A DNA stretch of 59,036 nt from Proteobacteria bacterium ST_bin11 (GCA_002083615.1 MSXO01000034.1:1-59036); one strand, 5' to 3'. Counted from the first letter of the stretch, positions 19,764 through 29,100 are shown. Program-made: numbers and translations. Notes: a model not told the origin generated them from the sequence alone.

Positions 19764-20420
19764 ATGGAAAGATTTAATTTGATTGACGGACTGTATCTAT
19801 ATCCGACGCCTGCGGGAGCCTATTACGCCATATCGTCATCCGAAATCGATAAACCTCGGCGGTTTTTACTCCGCTTGCTGCAACAAGAACAAACGCCCCC
19901 GCTGACTATCGGTCAGTTACAGACCTTGATGGAAATCGACGATGAGGATAAAGCAATGCAATTATTGTTGCATTGCCAAAAGCTGCAGTGGGTGCAAGGT
20001 GTGGATGCGCCTTTACAAGCCCCTCAGTCTGCGCTGGAGGAGGTTTTGCCTGATCTGTTGGGAAAGATTTCCGAATGCGGCAAAGTGCTGCTGGCCGACG
20101 ATCAAGGCTTCTATCTGGCATGTAGCGGTTTCGACCACGAAGTGGCCGAAGAGTTGTCTGCGCTTAGCGCAGAACTGGCGACCGTACATAAGCGCCGCTC
20201 AGGACTTCTGATCAATAACATGGGTATATCCAGCCATGCTTGGGCCATCGTCGACCCGTTCGGCAATAGTCAAATCGGCTTTTGGCCAATGTACATCGGG
20301 AAGCACCGTTTCGTGTTGGCGATAATCGGCGTACCGCATTTTAACCAGGCAGAGTTTGTGACCTTAGCGTGGGCTTTGATCACGCGATATTTAACAAAAG
20401 CCGCTAACGGTTCACATTAA
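19764..20420 (+). CDS. Winged-helix/roadblock-like partner of the GTPase
   Basis: A 218-residue protein starting 5 bases after the GTPase gene. The N-terminal 85 residues (FLLRLLQQEQTPPLTIGQLQ) resemble a small winged helix. The C-terminal part (about 90-210) has the alternating pattern of a diverged roadblock/LC7 domain: KVLLADDQGFYLACSGF, then the LINNMGISSHAW segment. In conservons the third protein (CvnC, DUF742) is a winged-helix protein, so this could combine the CvnB and CvnC roles. I could not identify a family with certainty. Confidence 0.6.
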   Translation: MERFNLIDGLYLYPTPAGAYYAISSSEIDKPRRFLLRLLQQEQTPPLTIGQLQTLMEIDDEDKAMQLLLHCQKLQWVQGVDAPLQAPQSALEEVLPDLLGKISECGKVLLADDQGFYLACSGFDHEVAEELSALSAELATVHKRRSGLLINNMGISSHAWAIVDPFGNSQIGFWPMYIGKHRFVLAIIGVPHFNQAEFVTLAWALITRYLTKAANGSH

Positions 20421-20461
20421 GTGCATTGCACCATCATCCATTATTCAAGAGGAATTACATT

Positions 20462-20824
20462 ATGAAAGCAGACATGCTGACGTCGGTTTTAACCGAGTTG
20501 AATGGCACTTCGGCGGATATAGAAGCATCGGGCGTGATTTCCACCGACGGTTTAATGATGGCATCCGTGTTGCCTGCCGGTATGGACGAAGACCGGGTCG
20601 GGGCTATGAGTGCCGCTATGTTGTCCTTAGGCGATAGAACCGCCCAGGAATTGAATCGCGGGAATTTGGAGCAAGTGCTTATCAAAGGAGCTAGGGGTTA
20701 TGTACTAATGACCTACGCTGGAAATGAAGCGGTACTCACGGTACTTGCTAAGCCGAATGCCAAATTGGGGCTGATTTTTCTTGACGTGAAACGTGCGGCG
20801 GAGAGTATTTCCGAAATGCTGTAA
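20462..20824 (+). CDS. Roadblock/LC7 domain protein
   Basis: A 120-residue single-domain roadblock/LC7 protein. The pattern IEASGVISTDGLMMASVLP, then GAMSAAMLSLGDRTAQEL and VLMTYAGNEAVLTVLA, is typical. Such proteins dimerise and act as regulators or activating proteins of Ras-like GTPases (MglB for MglA, CvnB in conservons). I chose the ATG at 20462, preceded by AGAGGA; the frame is open upstream to 20426 without a good ribosome site. The cognate GTPase is almost certainly the product of the gene at 19222. Confidence 0.9.
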   Translation: MKADMLTSVLTELNGTSADIEASGVISTDGLMMASVLPAGMDEDRVGAMSAAMLSLGDRTAQELNRGNLEQVLIKGARGYVLMTYAGNEAVLTVLAKPNAKLGLIFLDVKRAAESISEML

Positions 20825-20851
20825 ACCCTAACCGGCAACCCGGAGCAAATC

Positions 20852-21328
20852 ATGATCGTTGATATGAAACCCGAAGACATCGTTGGCGAGTACCAGGAAG
20901 TGACGATTACTTATTCCGATGGTAAATCCAGAAAAGTCCTATATACCGAACTTGAAACGCCCTATCCCGACGGCAAATTGATTGTGTCCACGACAACACC
21001 GGATGGCATTATCAATCACGTCAATAGAGCCTTTGTGGAAATGTCGGGCTACGCAGAAGCCGAGTTACTCGGCGCACCGCATTGTATTCTCAGGCATCCG
21101 GACATGCCTGCCGCAGCGTTTAAAGACTTATGGGATACAGTGCTACGCGGGGAAAAATGGCAAGGATTCGTCAAAAACTTGCGTAAGGATGGCGGTTATT
21201 ATTGGGTAAAAGCAACGGTAATACCCAATGTGCGCGGTGGCAAGGTGGTTGGTTACACCTCGGTGCGTCGCAAACCCTCGCGCAGTAAAATCGATGAATG
21301 CATCGCGCTGTATCCGACACTTTTTTGA
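20852..21328 (+). CDS. Aer-like PAS domain protein
   Basis: A 158-residue cytoplasmic protein made of one PAS domain. The segment ILRHPDMPAAAFKDLWDTV, then GYYWVKATVIPN and VGYTSVRRKPS, matches the PAS of aerotaxis receptors (Aer), where it binds FAD and senses redox. Here no HAMP or signalling domain follows, so it would act as a free sensor. It stands between the roadblock gene and a PhnD-like protein in the same transcription unit. FAD binding is inferred from the family only. Confidence 0.85.
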   Translation: MIVDMKPEDIVGEYQEVTITYSDGKSRKVLYTELETPYPDGKLIVSTTTPDGIINHVNRAFVEMSGYAEAELLGAPHCILRHPDMPAAAFKDLWDTVLRGEKWQGFVKNLRKDGGYYWVKATVIPNVRGGKVVGYTSVRRKPSRSKIDECIALYPTLF

Positions 21329-21340
21329 TTGGGGAATATC

Positions 21341-22087
21341 ATGTCTTTCATGTTTACAGTTAGCCCAGATTTTGCCCCAGACCGCCTGTCGGGTTGGTAT
21401 ATCTTCAACACTTGGTTGCAAAAGCAAAGTGCCGAGGCTATCCACCTGGAAATGTACAACCATTATCACGATCTACACCAGGCCATAGCGGCTGATAAGA
21501 TCGATTTGATTTATGCAAACCCTTTCGATGCCGCCATCCTGGTTAGAGAGAAAGGTTTTTTGCCCCTGGTACGCGCCAAGGGCGAATCCGACGAAGCCAT
21601 TATTGTGGTCAACGCCGGCAGCCAGATAGACGACGTCGCCGACTTACAACCCGATACCCGCGTCGCATTTACGGACGATCCGGACGTGCGCTTGATGGGC
21701 ATGATCATGTTAGAACCCGCTGATTTACACGCCGGCAATATTATCCCGCTGCTGTCGGAAAACCATGTCTTGGTCGCTAAGCATCTGCTCAAGGGCGAAG
21801 CCGATGTGGGCATTATTCTGGCCGAGGCATACGACAACCTGTCCAGTGTCATAAAAAAACAATTGCGGGTATTGGTACGTAGCCAAATTAGCGTCATTTA
21901 CCATTCCCTGATGATAGGTCCCAGATTGCAGATCCGCCGCGAAGATTTCCAAAAAATACTTGTGGATATGGATAAGGATGAAAAAGGTGGCGGAGTCCTG
22001 AACGCTTTAGGTTTTAGCGCGTGGCAACAGATCGAGGACGATGAAATGGAATTCATGATCGATTTGATGGATACCTTGAACACCTGA
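21341..22087 (+). CDS. PhnD-like phosphonate-binding fold protein without signal peptide
   Basis: A 248-residue protein with the fold pattern of PhnD/type 2 periplasmic binding proteins: WYIFNTWLQKQ, IDLIYANPFDAAIL, the DLQPDTRVAFTDDPDV segment and KGEADVGIILAEAYDNL. There is no signal peptide or lipobox, so it should stay in the cytoplasm and act as a ligand sensor rather than a transport component. No ABC transporter genes are near. I chose the ATG at 21341 preceded by GGGGAA. The frame also opens with a TTG at 21329 right after the previous stop. The unusual location makes it a probable sensory input of the GTPase module. Confidence 0.7.
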   Translation: MSFMFTVSPDFAPDRLSGWYIFNTWLQKQSAEAIHLEMYNHYHDLHQAIAADKIDLIYANPFDAAILVREKGFLPLVRAKGESDEAIIVVNAGSQIDDVADLQPDTRVAFTDDPDVRLMGMIMLEPADLHAGNIIPLLSENHVLVAKHLLKGEADVGIILAEAYDNLSSVIKKQLRVLVRSQISVIYHSLMIGPRLQIRREDFQKILVDMDKDEKGGGVLNALGFSAWQQIEDDEMEFMIDLMDTLNT

Positions 22088-22103
22088 TAGCGACTCAATC
22101 AAG

Positions 22104-22703
22104 ATGAACCAAGCAACCGTAATAGATTTTCTGCGTCACGGCGAAGCCCGCGGCGGCTCGTATTACCGCGGCATTACCGACGATCCGCTCACGGAGCGTG
22201 GTTGGCGGCAAATGTATACCCAATGTGGGGAAAGCCAATGGGATGTAGTCGTCAGCTCCCCGCTAAGGCGCTGTCGATCCTTTGCCGCTGCCTGGTGCGA
22301 ACAACAGCAATTGGATTTAATGATTGAGCCGGCCTGGAGCGAGATCGATTTCGGCGCATGGGAAGGCCAATCAGCCGAGCAAATTTCCAGTCGGTGGCCT
22401 GATGGACTAGCGGCGTTTTACAAAGATCCAGTCACATTTACCCCGCCCGGTGCCGAAAGCTATCAGCAATTCGCCGCCAGGGTAAGGCAGGGCTGGGATA
22501 ACTTATTGGCAGCGCATGCAGGGCGGAGAATATTGGTTATTACCCATGCCGGCGTTATCAGAGCGCTATTCGCGGAAGCCTTCAATCTGCCGGTTACCCA
22601 AAGTTTTCATATTGACTTGCCGCATGCCTGTTTGACCCGTTTTACCAGCTTCGACGACGATAATGGGCGCTTCGTCCAGCTTAACTTTCACAAGCCTGGT
22701 TGA
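22104..22703 (+). CDS. Histidine phosphatase family protein
   Basis: A 199-residue phosphoglycerate-mutase-like phosphatase. The catalytic motif RHGE is at residues 11-14, SSPLRRC follows near 50 and the second catalytic histidine is in ITHAGVIRALF near 150. Members include alpha-ribazole phosphatase (CobC) and several other small phosphatases; no cobalamin gene is close, so the substrate is open. It starts 16 bases after the PhnD-like gene and 42 bases before cyaA. Confidence 0.88.
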   Translation: MNQATVIDFLRHGEARGGSYYRGITDDPLTERGWRQMYTQCGESQWDVVVSSPLRRCRSFAAAWCEQQQLDLMIEPAWSEIDFGAWEGQSAEQISSRWPDGLAAFYKDPVTFTPPGAESYQQFAARVRQGWDNLLAAHAGRRILVITHAGVIRALFAEAFNLPVTQSFHIDLPHACLTRFTSFDDDNGRFVQLNFHKPG

Positions 22704-22745
22704 TTCTTCTATACTGGCCTCACACTTGATCTTGGCGCGGCGACT

Positions 22746-25544
22746 TTGACGAATCGATTCCTTCCCATCCATTTAGGCGCGCCGGGCGAAGAGATTAGCA
22801 AAAAAGATCTGTATGCGGTTGCCCAACGTTTTAAGCACTTCAACCAACTGCGTTTGCAACATGTACAAACTTTCCTACAGCCGCGCCAACAGGATTTTTT
22901 GAAGCTGCTGCCTTTACTGTTTCATCAAAACCATCCCTTGTTACCCGGTTTCGTCTCGCTGGAAAGCCCGGCCGGCATTCCCGATTACGCCCCCAACAAA
23001 CAGACTACCGATGTCGCCAAGCAGTTTTCCAAGGGGTTTGTTTACAAGCGCAAAGCCTTGAGACACTATCCAATCCAAGCTATTTTTTTAATGGGTAGTG
23101 TCGGTAGCATGGCGTTTTCAAAAAGCAGCGATATCGATATTTGGCTTTGTCATTCATCTAATTTGGCACCGGATGAATTGAATGAATTGCGCCAAAAAGC
23201 CCGGGAAGTGGAAAAATGGGCGGCATCGTTAAAAATCGAGACGCATTTTTTCCTGGTCGATCCCACGCAGTTTTCGCGCGGTGAAAATACGCCGATCTCG
23301 AAAGAGAGTAGCGGCGAAACCCAACATTATTTGCTACTGGAAGAGTTTTATCGTACATCGATTTACGTCGCTGGGCGAGTACCTGTCTGGTGGCTGGTGC
23401 CACCACAACAGGAAAAATACTATAAGCAATATGTTGCGCATTTGTTGGAGAACCGATTTATCTCCGAAACCGACGTTGTGGATTTTGGCGGCTTGCACGA
23501 TATGCCGTTGGCTGAATTCGTCAGCGCGACGCTTTGGCACATCTACAAATCCCTGACCTCTCCGCATAAGTCTTTGTTGAAGCTGTTGCTGATGGAAAGT
23601 TATGCCAGCGAATTTCCCAATCCGCAATGGCTATGCCTGTCTTTAAAACAGGCGGTTTATCAAGGCGACTTCAGTGTCGATCGTCTGGATCCTTACTTGT
23701 TAATGTACAGCAAAGTAGATGCCTATCTACGTCAAGCACAGTCCAAACGGCGTTTAAACCTGATTCGGGAATGTTTTTACATGAAAATCATGGCCGCCTC
23801 GGAGAATCTTACGGAGAACAGGATACGTTTGCAGCGCGAAGACTATCTGCTCAGCGTCGCAAACCAATGGGAATGGCCAGAAGATTTTTTGGCTAACTTG
23901 GCCAGCCAAAAGTTTTGGGATATCAAAAAGGCCAGCATCGAGCATGTGGTGATTCGCGATCAACTGCAACAATGTCTGCGGATGATTCTGAAGTTCTCCG
24001 GTTTGCCCTTGGATCAAGCGCAGCGTGAAAACAGAGATTTGAAGTTGATTGGTCGTAAATTGCGGGCGACTCTGGATTTACGACCGGACAAAATTGAAGT
24101 ACTCACCACCCGAACTACGGTGCACGCCAAACCCGAACTATTGGTTGTGGTAGAAGTACTCGCCGACAATACGCCATCACGCTGGTGTCTGTATATTGAT
24201 AGAAGTACTTCGCAAAAAGCCCTGCCCGAAAACGCCATTAAAACGGGGGACAGCTTACTCGACGTTTTATGCTGGGCGGTGGTAAACGGTTTATATAAAA
24301 AGTCGCTCAATCTGCAACTGGTTACCCAGAGTCTTAAAATCGCCGGTAATGACTTTTATCAACTGTTTAATGAATTGCATGCCTTCCTAACTCGCTATCT
24401 TCCTGGCAGAGAGAACGATCTGGAGGTATACGGCGAGCCGAATCAAGTTTTGTCGTCGTTGTTACTGATTAATCTCGGCGAAAGCTTGGCTATCGATGCT
24501 AATAATCAGCAATTAGTGATGAGTGAACGTTCGGATCCATTGAGTTATGGAGACAGCCGCCAGTGTTTCGTTCAGAGCATCCAGCGTCTATCTGTGTCCA
24601 GTTGGGGCGAGGCCAATTTGCAACGCTATTTGGGCCTCGAGGGGGTTTTCAACTGCCTTGTCGATGTTTTCAACAACAGTGCCGTGCCGTTATCCGCCGA
24701 AAACCTCCAGGTATTGTGTTACAACCCGGTGCGGGGCAGAAGCATAGTTATGCGCATCGAAGCCTTGTTTGGCAATATGCTAAAGTTTTTTGCCTCCGGT
24801 CGGTTAGGCTTGCAGCGCTATATTGTGGCCGCGGAGACCGGTTACGGGCTGTTCCAACTGAATAACGGCAGCCTGGCTTACTATCGGCTGGATACCAACA
24901 ATCAACTGTTGCAGGAATTAGCCAAACCCAATCCTCAGTTTTCTGCGGTATTTTTTGATGCCTATGTGCTTGATCAAACCTATATTCCGTCTTTATATGC
25001 GCAGAATTTGGCAGATGTGATTCAGGTTTTTTATCACGCCACCAGTAAACATGTCGGCGTGTATGTGTTAGATGAAAAAGGCGCACTGTTCGTCCATCAG
25101 CATAGCAACGCCAATCCGGAACACGTCATTACTCACTATTCTGTGTTTTTGGGAACCTTGCTGGCCCGCGGCCAATTACCGGATGGCTTAAGCGTCAAGT
25201 TTTATGAAATTCAGCGAAATTCTGCGGGAGTGTTGTCTTGTCAGTCCGTGCCGGTCAAGCTAGGTGGCAGTGTCATGGATTTAAGAGTCCGGATAGCTAC
25301 GGATGAAATTGGTGCTATGGCGATCTATTGCAACGAAGAAAAATTTTCCGTTGCCAATCCCGACAGTTTCAAGCCGATCCGCGCCCACATACTTGGCTAT
25401 CGTAAAAGTCACGACGATTATCCGTTTCATATCACTGAAATAGATGTGCCTTGTCGTTTGTTGGGAACCGACCGTAACGAGCAGTTACAGGCCGCGCATT
25501 TCCTAAACTACAAACAAAAAATAGAAGATAAACTAAATATTTAA
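22746..25544 (+). CDS. cyaA: Class I adenylate cyclase
   Basis: A 932-residue class I (enterobacterial type) adenylate cyclase that makes cAMP from ATP. The nucleotidyltransferase core is seen in FLMGSVGSMAFSKSSDIDIW (about residues 115-135), with GS followed by the DxD metal-binding pair. It is somewhat longer than the E. coli enzyme (848). The only reasonable start is a TTG at 22746 (LTNRFLPIHLG); no ATG stands near. A rare start would keep expression low, as known for cyaA in enterobacteria. It is downstream of the GTPase/roadblock cluster in the same direction. Confidence 0.93.
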   Translation: MTNRFLPIHLGAPGEEISKKDLYAVAQRFKHFNQLRLQHVQTFLQPRQQDFLKLLPLLFHQNHPLLPGFVSLESPAGIPDYAPNKQTTDVAKQFSKGFVYKRKALRHYPIQAIFLMGSVGSMAFSKSSDIDIWLCHSSNLAPDELNELRQKAREVEKWAASLKIETHFFLVDPTQFSRGENTPISKESSGETQHYLLLEEFYRTSIYVAGRVPVWWLVPPQQEKYYKQYVAHLLENRFISETDVVDFGGLHDMPLAEFVSATLWHIYKSLTSPHKSLLKLLLMESYASEFPNPQWLCLSLKQAVYQGDFSVDRLDPYLLMYSKVDAYLRQAQSKRRLNLIRECFYMKIMAASENLTENRIRLQREDYLLSVANQWEWPEDFLANLASQKFWDIKKASIEHVVIRDQLQQCLRMILKFSGLPLDQAQRENRDLKLIGRKLRATLDLRPDKIEVLTTRTTVHAKPELLVVVEVLADNTPSRWCLYIDRSTSQKALPENAIKTGDSLLDVLCWAVVNGLYKKSLNLQLVTQSLKIAGNDFYQLFNELHAFLTRYLPGRENDLEVYGEPNQVLSSLLLINLGESLAIDANNQQLVMSERSDPLSYGDSRQCFVQSIQRLSVSSWGEANLQRYLGLEGVFNCLVDVFNNSAVPLSAENLQVLCYNPVRGRSIVMRIEALFGNMLKFFASGRLGLQRYIVAAETGYGLFQLNNGSLAYYRLDTNNQLLQELAKPNPQFSAVFFDAYVLDQTYIPSLYAQNLADVIQVFYHATSKHVGVYVLDEKGALFVHQHSNANPEHVITHYSVFLGTLLARGQLPDGLSVKFYEIQRNSAGVLSCQSVPVKLGGSVMDLRVRIATDEIGAMAIYCNEEKFSVANPDSFKPIRAHILGYRKSHDDYPFHITEIDVPCRLLGTDRNEQLQAAHFLNYKQKIEDKLNI

Positions 25545-26665
25545 TGTTTCAGGTTGGCAGCCGCTATGGAGCTCAAATCAATCGAGCTATGGGGGTTGCC
25601 ATGATCATTCAGAATTCCGCCGTCCACCTGCAAAGCCAAAGCCAAGCACAACAGATTAGCAAACGCAGCGAATCGTTGCGGATCTGGATCGACCAGCCTG
25701 AAGATAAATCGAAAAATACTGCCTTTTCCGGCAAAACAGCACGCGAGGCTCTTCAAGATACGCTTGATCTGAGCCAAGTAGCCAAGACATCAGCAGCCTC
25801 ACCACAAACTTTGGATACCGATAAGCCGCTCAATTCAAAAGATCATCTTTTGCTGCAAATCATTCGACGCATGTTCAAGGAGATTACCGGCCGGGATTTT
25901 GAATTATTCGCACCTGATCAACTAATGGCGCAAGCCGATTCAGTGACTATTCAGGTGCCGCAGCAAGCACCGACAATCTCCGTCCCGGAGCGCGAAGGGT
26001 ATGGGCTGGTATATCAACAATCAGAATCTTATTTCGAAAGCGAAACGACCCGTTTTAGTGCAGAAGGTAGTATTACCACCAAGGATGGGCAAACGCTGAG
26101 TTTCTCGGTGTCCTTGTCCATGAGCCGCAGCTTTTACAGCGAATCCAATCTGAGTATCCGCGCTGGCGATGCGGTTAAAACCGATCCATTGGTGATCAAT
26201 TTCAACGGCACAGCTGCAGAACTGAGCAGTAGGCGATTTCAATTCGATATCGATGCGGATGGTAGTTTGGACCAAATTGCCGGTTTGAAAGCCGGTAGCG
26301 GTATGTTGGCGTTGGACAAGAATCAGGATGGTTTAATCAACGACGGTTCGGAACTATTCGGCCCGAAAAGCGGTAACGGCTTTGCGGATTTAGCGGCCTA
26401 CGACGACGATCAAAATTACTTTATCGATGCAGGCGATGCAATTTACAAGCAACTACGAATCTGGGAACGTCACGAAGATGGTTCTCAGCAATTATTGGCA
26501 CTGGGTGATAAAAATGTCGGTGCAATTTATCTCGGTCATTTGACAACGTCTTTTCAATTGAAAGATGCGGCGAATCAAGCAGTGGGCGAAATTGCCAGCA
26601 GCGGTATCTATTTAACCGAACAAGGCTCAGCCGGTAGCGTTCAACAACTTAATTTCCTGGCTTGA
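25544..26665 (+). CDS. Protein with EF-hand/VCBS-like calcium-binding repeats
   Basis: A 373-residue protein of unknown function. The C-terminal half has Asp/Asn/Gly-rich segments with the spacing of EF-hand or dockerin-like calcium loops: DIDADGSLDQI, DKNQDGLINDGSE and DDDQNYFIDAGD. Proteins with this tail are often annotated as VCBS or hemolysin-type calcium-binding proteins and can be secreted without an N-terminal signal. None is visible here. The first 150 residues are Gln/Ser-rich and probably disordered. The start overlaps the cyaA stop (TAATG), a puzzling coupling of a surface-type protein to adenylate cyclase. Confidence 0.65.
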   Translation: MFQVGSRYGAQINRAMGVAMIIQNSAVHLQSQSQAQQISKRSESLRIWIDQPEDKSKNTAFSGKTAREALQDTLDLSQVAKTSAASPQTLDTDKPLNSKDHLLLQIIRRMFKEITGRDFELFAPDQLMAQADSVTIQVPQQAPTISVPEREGYGLVYQQSESYFESETTRFSAEGSITTKDGQTLSFSVSLSMSRSFYSESNLSIRAGDAVKTDPLVINFNGTAAELSSRRFQFDIDADGSLDQIAGLKAGSGMLALDKNQDGLINDGSELFGPKSGNGFADLAAYDDDQNYFIDAGDAIYKQLRIWERHEDGSQQLLALGDKNVGAIYLGHLTTSFQLKDAANQAVGEIASSGIYLTEQGSAGSVQQLNFLA

Positions 26666-27051
26666 TCAGACATTTTCTTAGAAGTTTTCACTCCCGCCAA
26701 GGGCTGAAATGTTCTTCAGCCTAACTGCGTCATGATGCAGACGCAGGCCATACGCTGCCCAACGACTGTCCGAATTCGATAATTGAACTAGACTTGCGCA
26801 CAGCTAAATAGATTATCTGCACGCTATGTTTTTTGTTAAACCGGCCCGCAAATAAGGGCGTTCCCCCCATCCGGTGATCCGTTTGGCGGATTGGATCACT
26901 TCGTGGTCTTTACGGCTCCCAAATTGACGGCAATGCCCGTCACCTTAGATTAAAGGACGAGTTAAAGGTCATAAAAACATAACGGAATATCACTATCCGA
27001 GATAGATAGTTAAAACACCATTAGCTTAATAACAGCGCTGCTCAAGCCCTT
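26666..27051. other. Structured intergenic region before the TonB receptor
   Basis: The 386 bases hold no gene. Right after the preceding stop two tandem hairpins stand, 26702-26721 (GGCTGAA/TTCAGCC) and 26726-26745 (TGCGTC/GACGCA), neither followed by a T-tract. Farther on come a GCCC/GGGC stem (26844-26859), a strong hairpin GTGATCC/GGATCAC (26874-26899) and TGACGG/CCGTCA (26925-26942). The last three lie about 110-210 bases before the receptor start and could form a structured 5' leader. The sequence matches no riboswitch consensus I know. Confidence 0.5.
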
Positions 27052-29037
27052 ATGAATAAATATATTGCCGGATTTATCTTACTTACTGGTTACGCCTGTC
27101 CCTTGCAGGCCGCATCGCAAGACGCCTCTGAACTGAATGTGGAAGATTTGCTAAATGTCGAAATCACTTCAGTCTCCAAGAAAGCTCAAGCCCTTAATGA
27201 TTCTGCAGCCGCAGTGTTCGTAATCACCAACGAAGATATCAAACGTACCGGTGCTACGAGTATTCCTGAGGCTTTGCGCATGGCTCCAGGTCTTGATGTG
27301 GCCCGTATCGATTCCAACAAATGGGCGGTTAGCGCCCGCGGTTTTAACGCCCGCTTCGCCAACAAGTTACTGGTGTTGATCGACGGTCGCAATACTTACA
27401 GCCGCATGTTTTCCGGTACCTATTGGGAAAACCAGGATGTCATGATGGAGGATGTAGAGCGTATCGAAGTGATCAGAGGACCGGGGGCGACGCTTTGGGG
27501 CGCAAACGCTGTCAATGGCGTGATCAACATCATTACGAAACATAGCGCCAAGACCAAGGGCGGCTTGCTCGCTGGCGGCGGCGGTACTGAGGAGCGAGGA
27601 TTTGGCGCATTTCGCTATGGAGGTGATATAAGCGAGGACACTACTGGTAGGGTATATGTCAAAGGCTTTAAACGCGACCAAAATACTGACTTGCGGGGCA
27701 ATGGCGCTGGCGATAATTGGGACAAAGTACAGGGTGGGTTTCGCATAGATTCTCAGGTAACCCTGGCCGACGAACTTAAATTTCAGGGTGATCTTTATCA
27801 CAGCCATCTCAATCAAGTACTCTCGCAACCCAGTATATCCCCTCCATATAGCACGACCTCTCCAGACCATGCAGAAGCTTATGGGGGCAATGTCCTGGGC
27901 CGTTGGCAGCATACGTTTTCCACTCAGTCCGATCTTTCCTTGCAATTGTTTTACGATTACTACCGGCGTAACGAGGTCTGGATGGCGGAGGGTAGGGATA
28001 CCTTCGACTTGGATTTCCAGCATCGACTAGGCTTATTTGATAATCATGAACTAATTTGGGGTCTTGGGTACCAGCTTACCGCCGATCGCCTGGAGACCAG
28101 CAATATCTTCAGTATTTCGCCGACTCACCGAAAAAATCAATTATTCAGTGCGTTCGTCCAGGATGAAATGGAATTGATAGAGCAAACGCTTTGGTTGACC
28201 GTGGGCAACAAATTCGAACATAACGATTTCACCGGTTTTGAAGGTCAGCCCACCGCCAGACTGATGTGGGCGCCAGGTCTGAACCATCGTCTTTGGGCTG
28301 GGGTGTCCAGAGCGGTACGTACACCCTCGCGGAGCGAAGCGAATATGCGCTTGACCACGGCGGTTGTGTCGCCGTCGTCGCCATTTTTTATCCCGGTGGA
28401 AGTGGCTTTGCAAGGGAACAGAAGCCTGCGGAGTGAAGATGTGATTGCCTACGAAGTGGGCTATCGAACCACCATGATCAAATCGGTTTCTGTGGATGTT
28501 ACGGCGTTTTACAACGATTACGCTAACTTGCGCGACGCCTCTCAGGGAACGGTCTATTTTGACCCGACACGCGGTGTTTTGGTCTAACCGTTGCCATTCG
28601 GGAATGACTTAAAGGCCAAAACCTATGGTGTCGAAGTGTCGACGGTCTGGCAAATGTTGGACTGGTGGCGGTGGGACGCCAATTACAGCCTGCTTAAAAC
28701 CGAAGTGCCGCAAACCGAGAGGGCAGTGGTGGGCATCAGCCCTCAGCAACGTATGAATTTACGCAGTGCGGTTAATCTGCGCGCGGACTTGGACTTTGAT
28801 ATTTGGTTTTGCTATGTCGGTAACAATGTTGCGGCCACTGTTGCCGGCAACAGCTATATACCGGATTACGTGACTATGGATGCCCGCTTGGCATGGCGTC
28901 CCGATCCTGATCTGGAAATATCCTTGGTAGGTCAAAACTTATTAGCGAATAGCCATTTGGAATATCAACAGGAAAACTTAATATTACCCACTTTAATTGA
29001 TAGGGGTATGTACGGCAAAATTAGTTGGAACTTCTAA
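27052..29037 (+). pseudogene. TonB-dependent receptor interrupted by one in-frame TAA
   Basis: An outer-membrane receptor of about 660 residues. It has a signal peptide ending ACPLQAAS, a plug domain (LLNVEITSVSKKAQ, IPEALRMAPGLDVARI, RIEVIRGPGATLWGANAVNG) and a beta-barrel region. The frame stops at TAA 28585-28587 after residue 511. It then continues at once in the same frame for 148 codons with barrel-like sequence to a C-terminal F (GKISWNF), as expected for outer-membrane proteins. One base change (for example CAA to TAA) explains it. It may be a true recent mutation, a read-through product or a sequencing error. The ligand is unknown; the neighbours are YfiR and a giant sensor. Confidence 0.88.
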
Positions 29038-29100
29038 TCCCGTTAGTATATAGACGGTTTTGGATCTTTATTATTTAATTGGATTATTACTGCAGCGGCT

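Noticed and set aside
22703..22746. Frameshifted or truncated cyaA start
   Set aside because: The frame is clean from the TTG at 22746 to the end, and rare starts are known for cyaA.
26840..26945. c-di-GMP (GEMM) or cobalamin riboswitch
   Set aside because: None of the conserved bases of these classes is present; only unassigned hairpins can be claimed.
27367..28023. Minus-strand frame of 218 codons inside the TonB receptor
   Set aside because: The plus strand carries clear plug and barrel sequence; the antisense product has no recognisable features.
28585..28587. Selenocysteine or pyrrolysine recoding in the TonB receptor
   Set aside because: The codon is TAA, not TGA or TAG, so known recoding does not apply.
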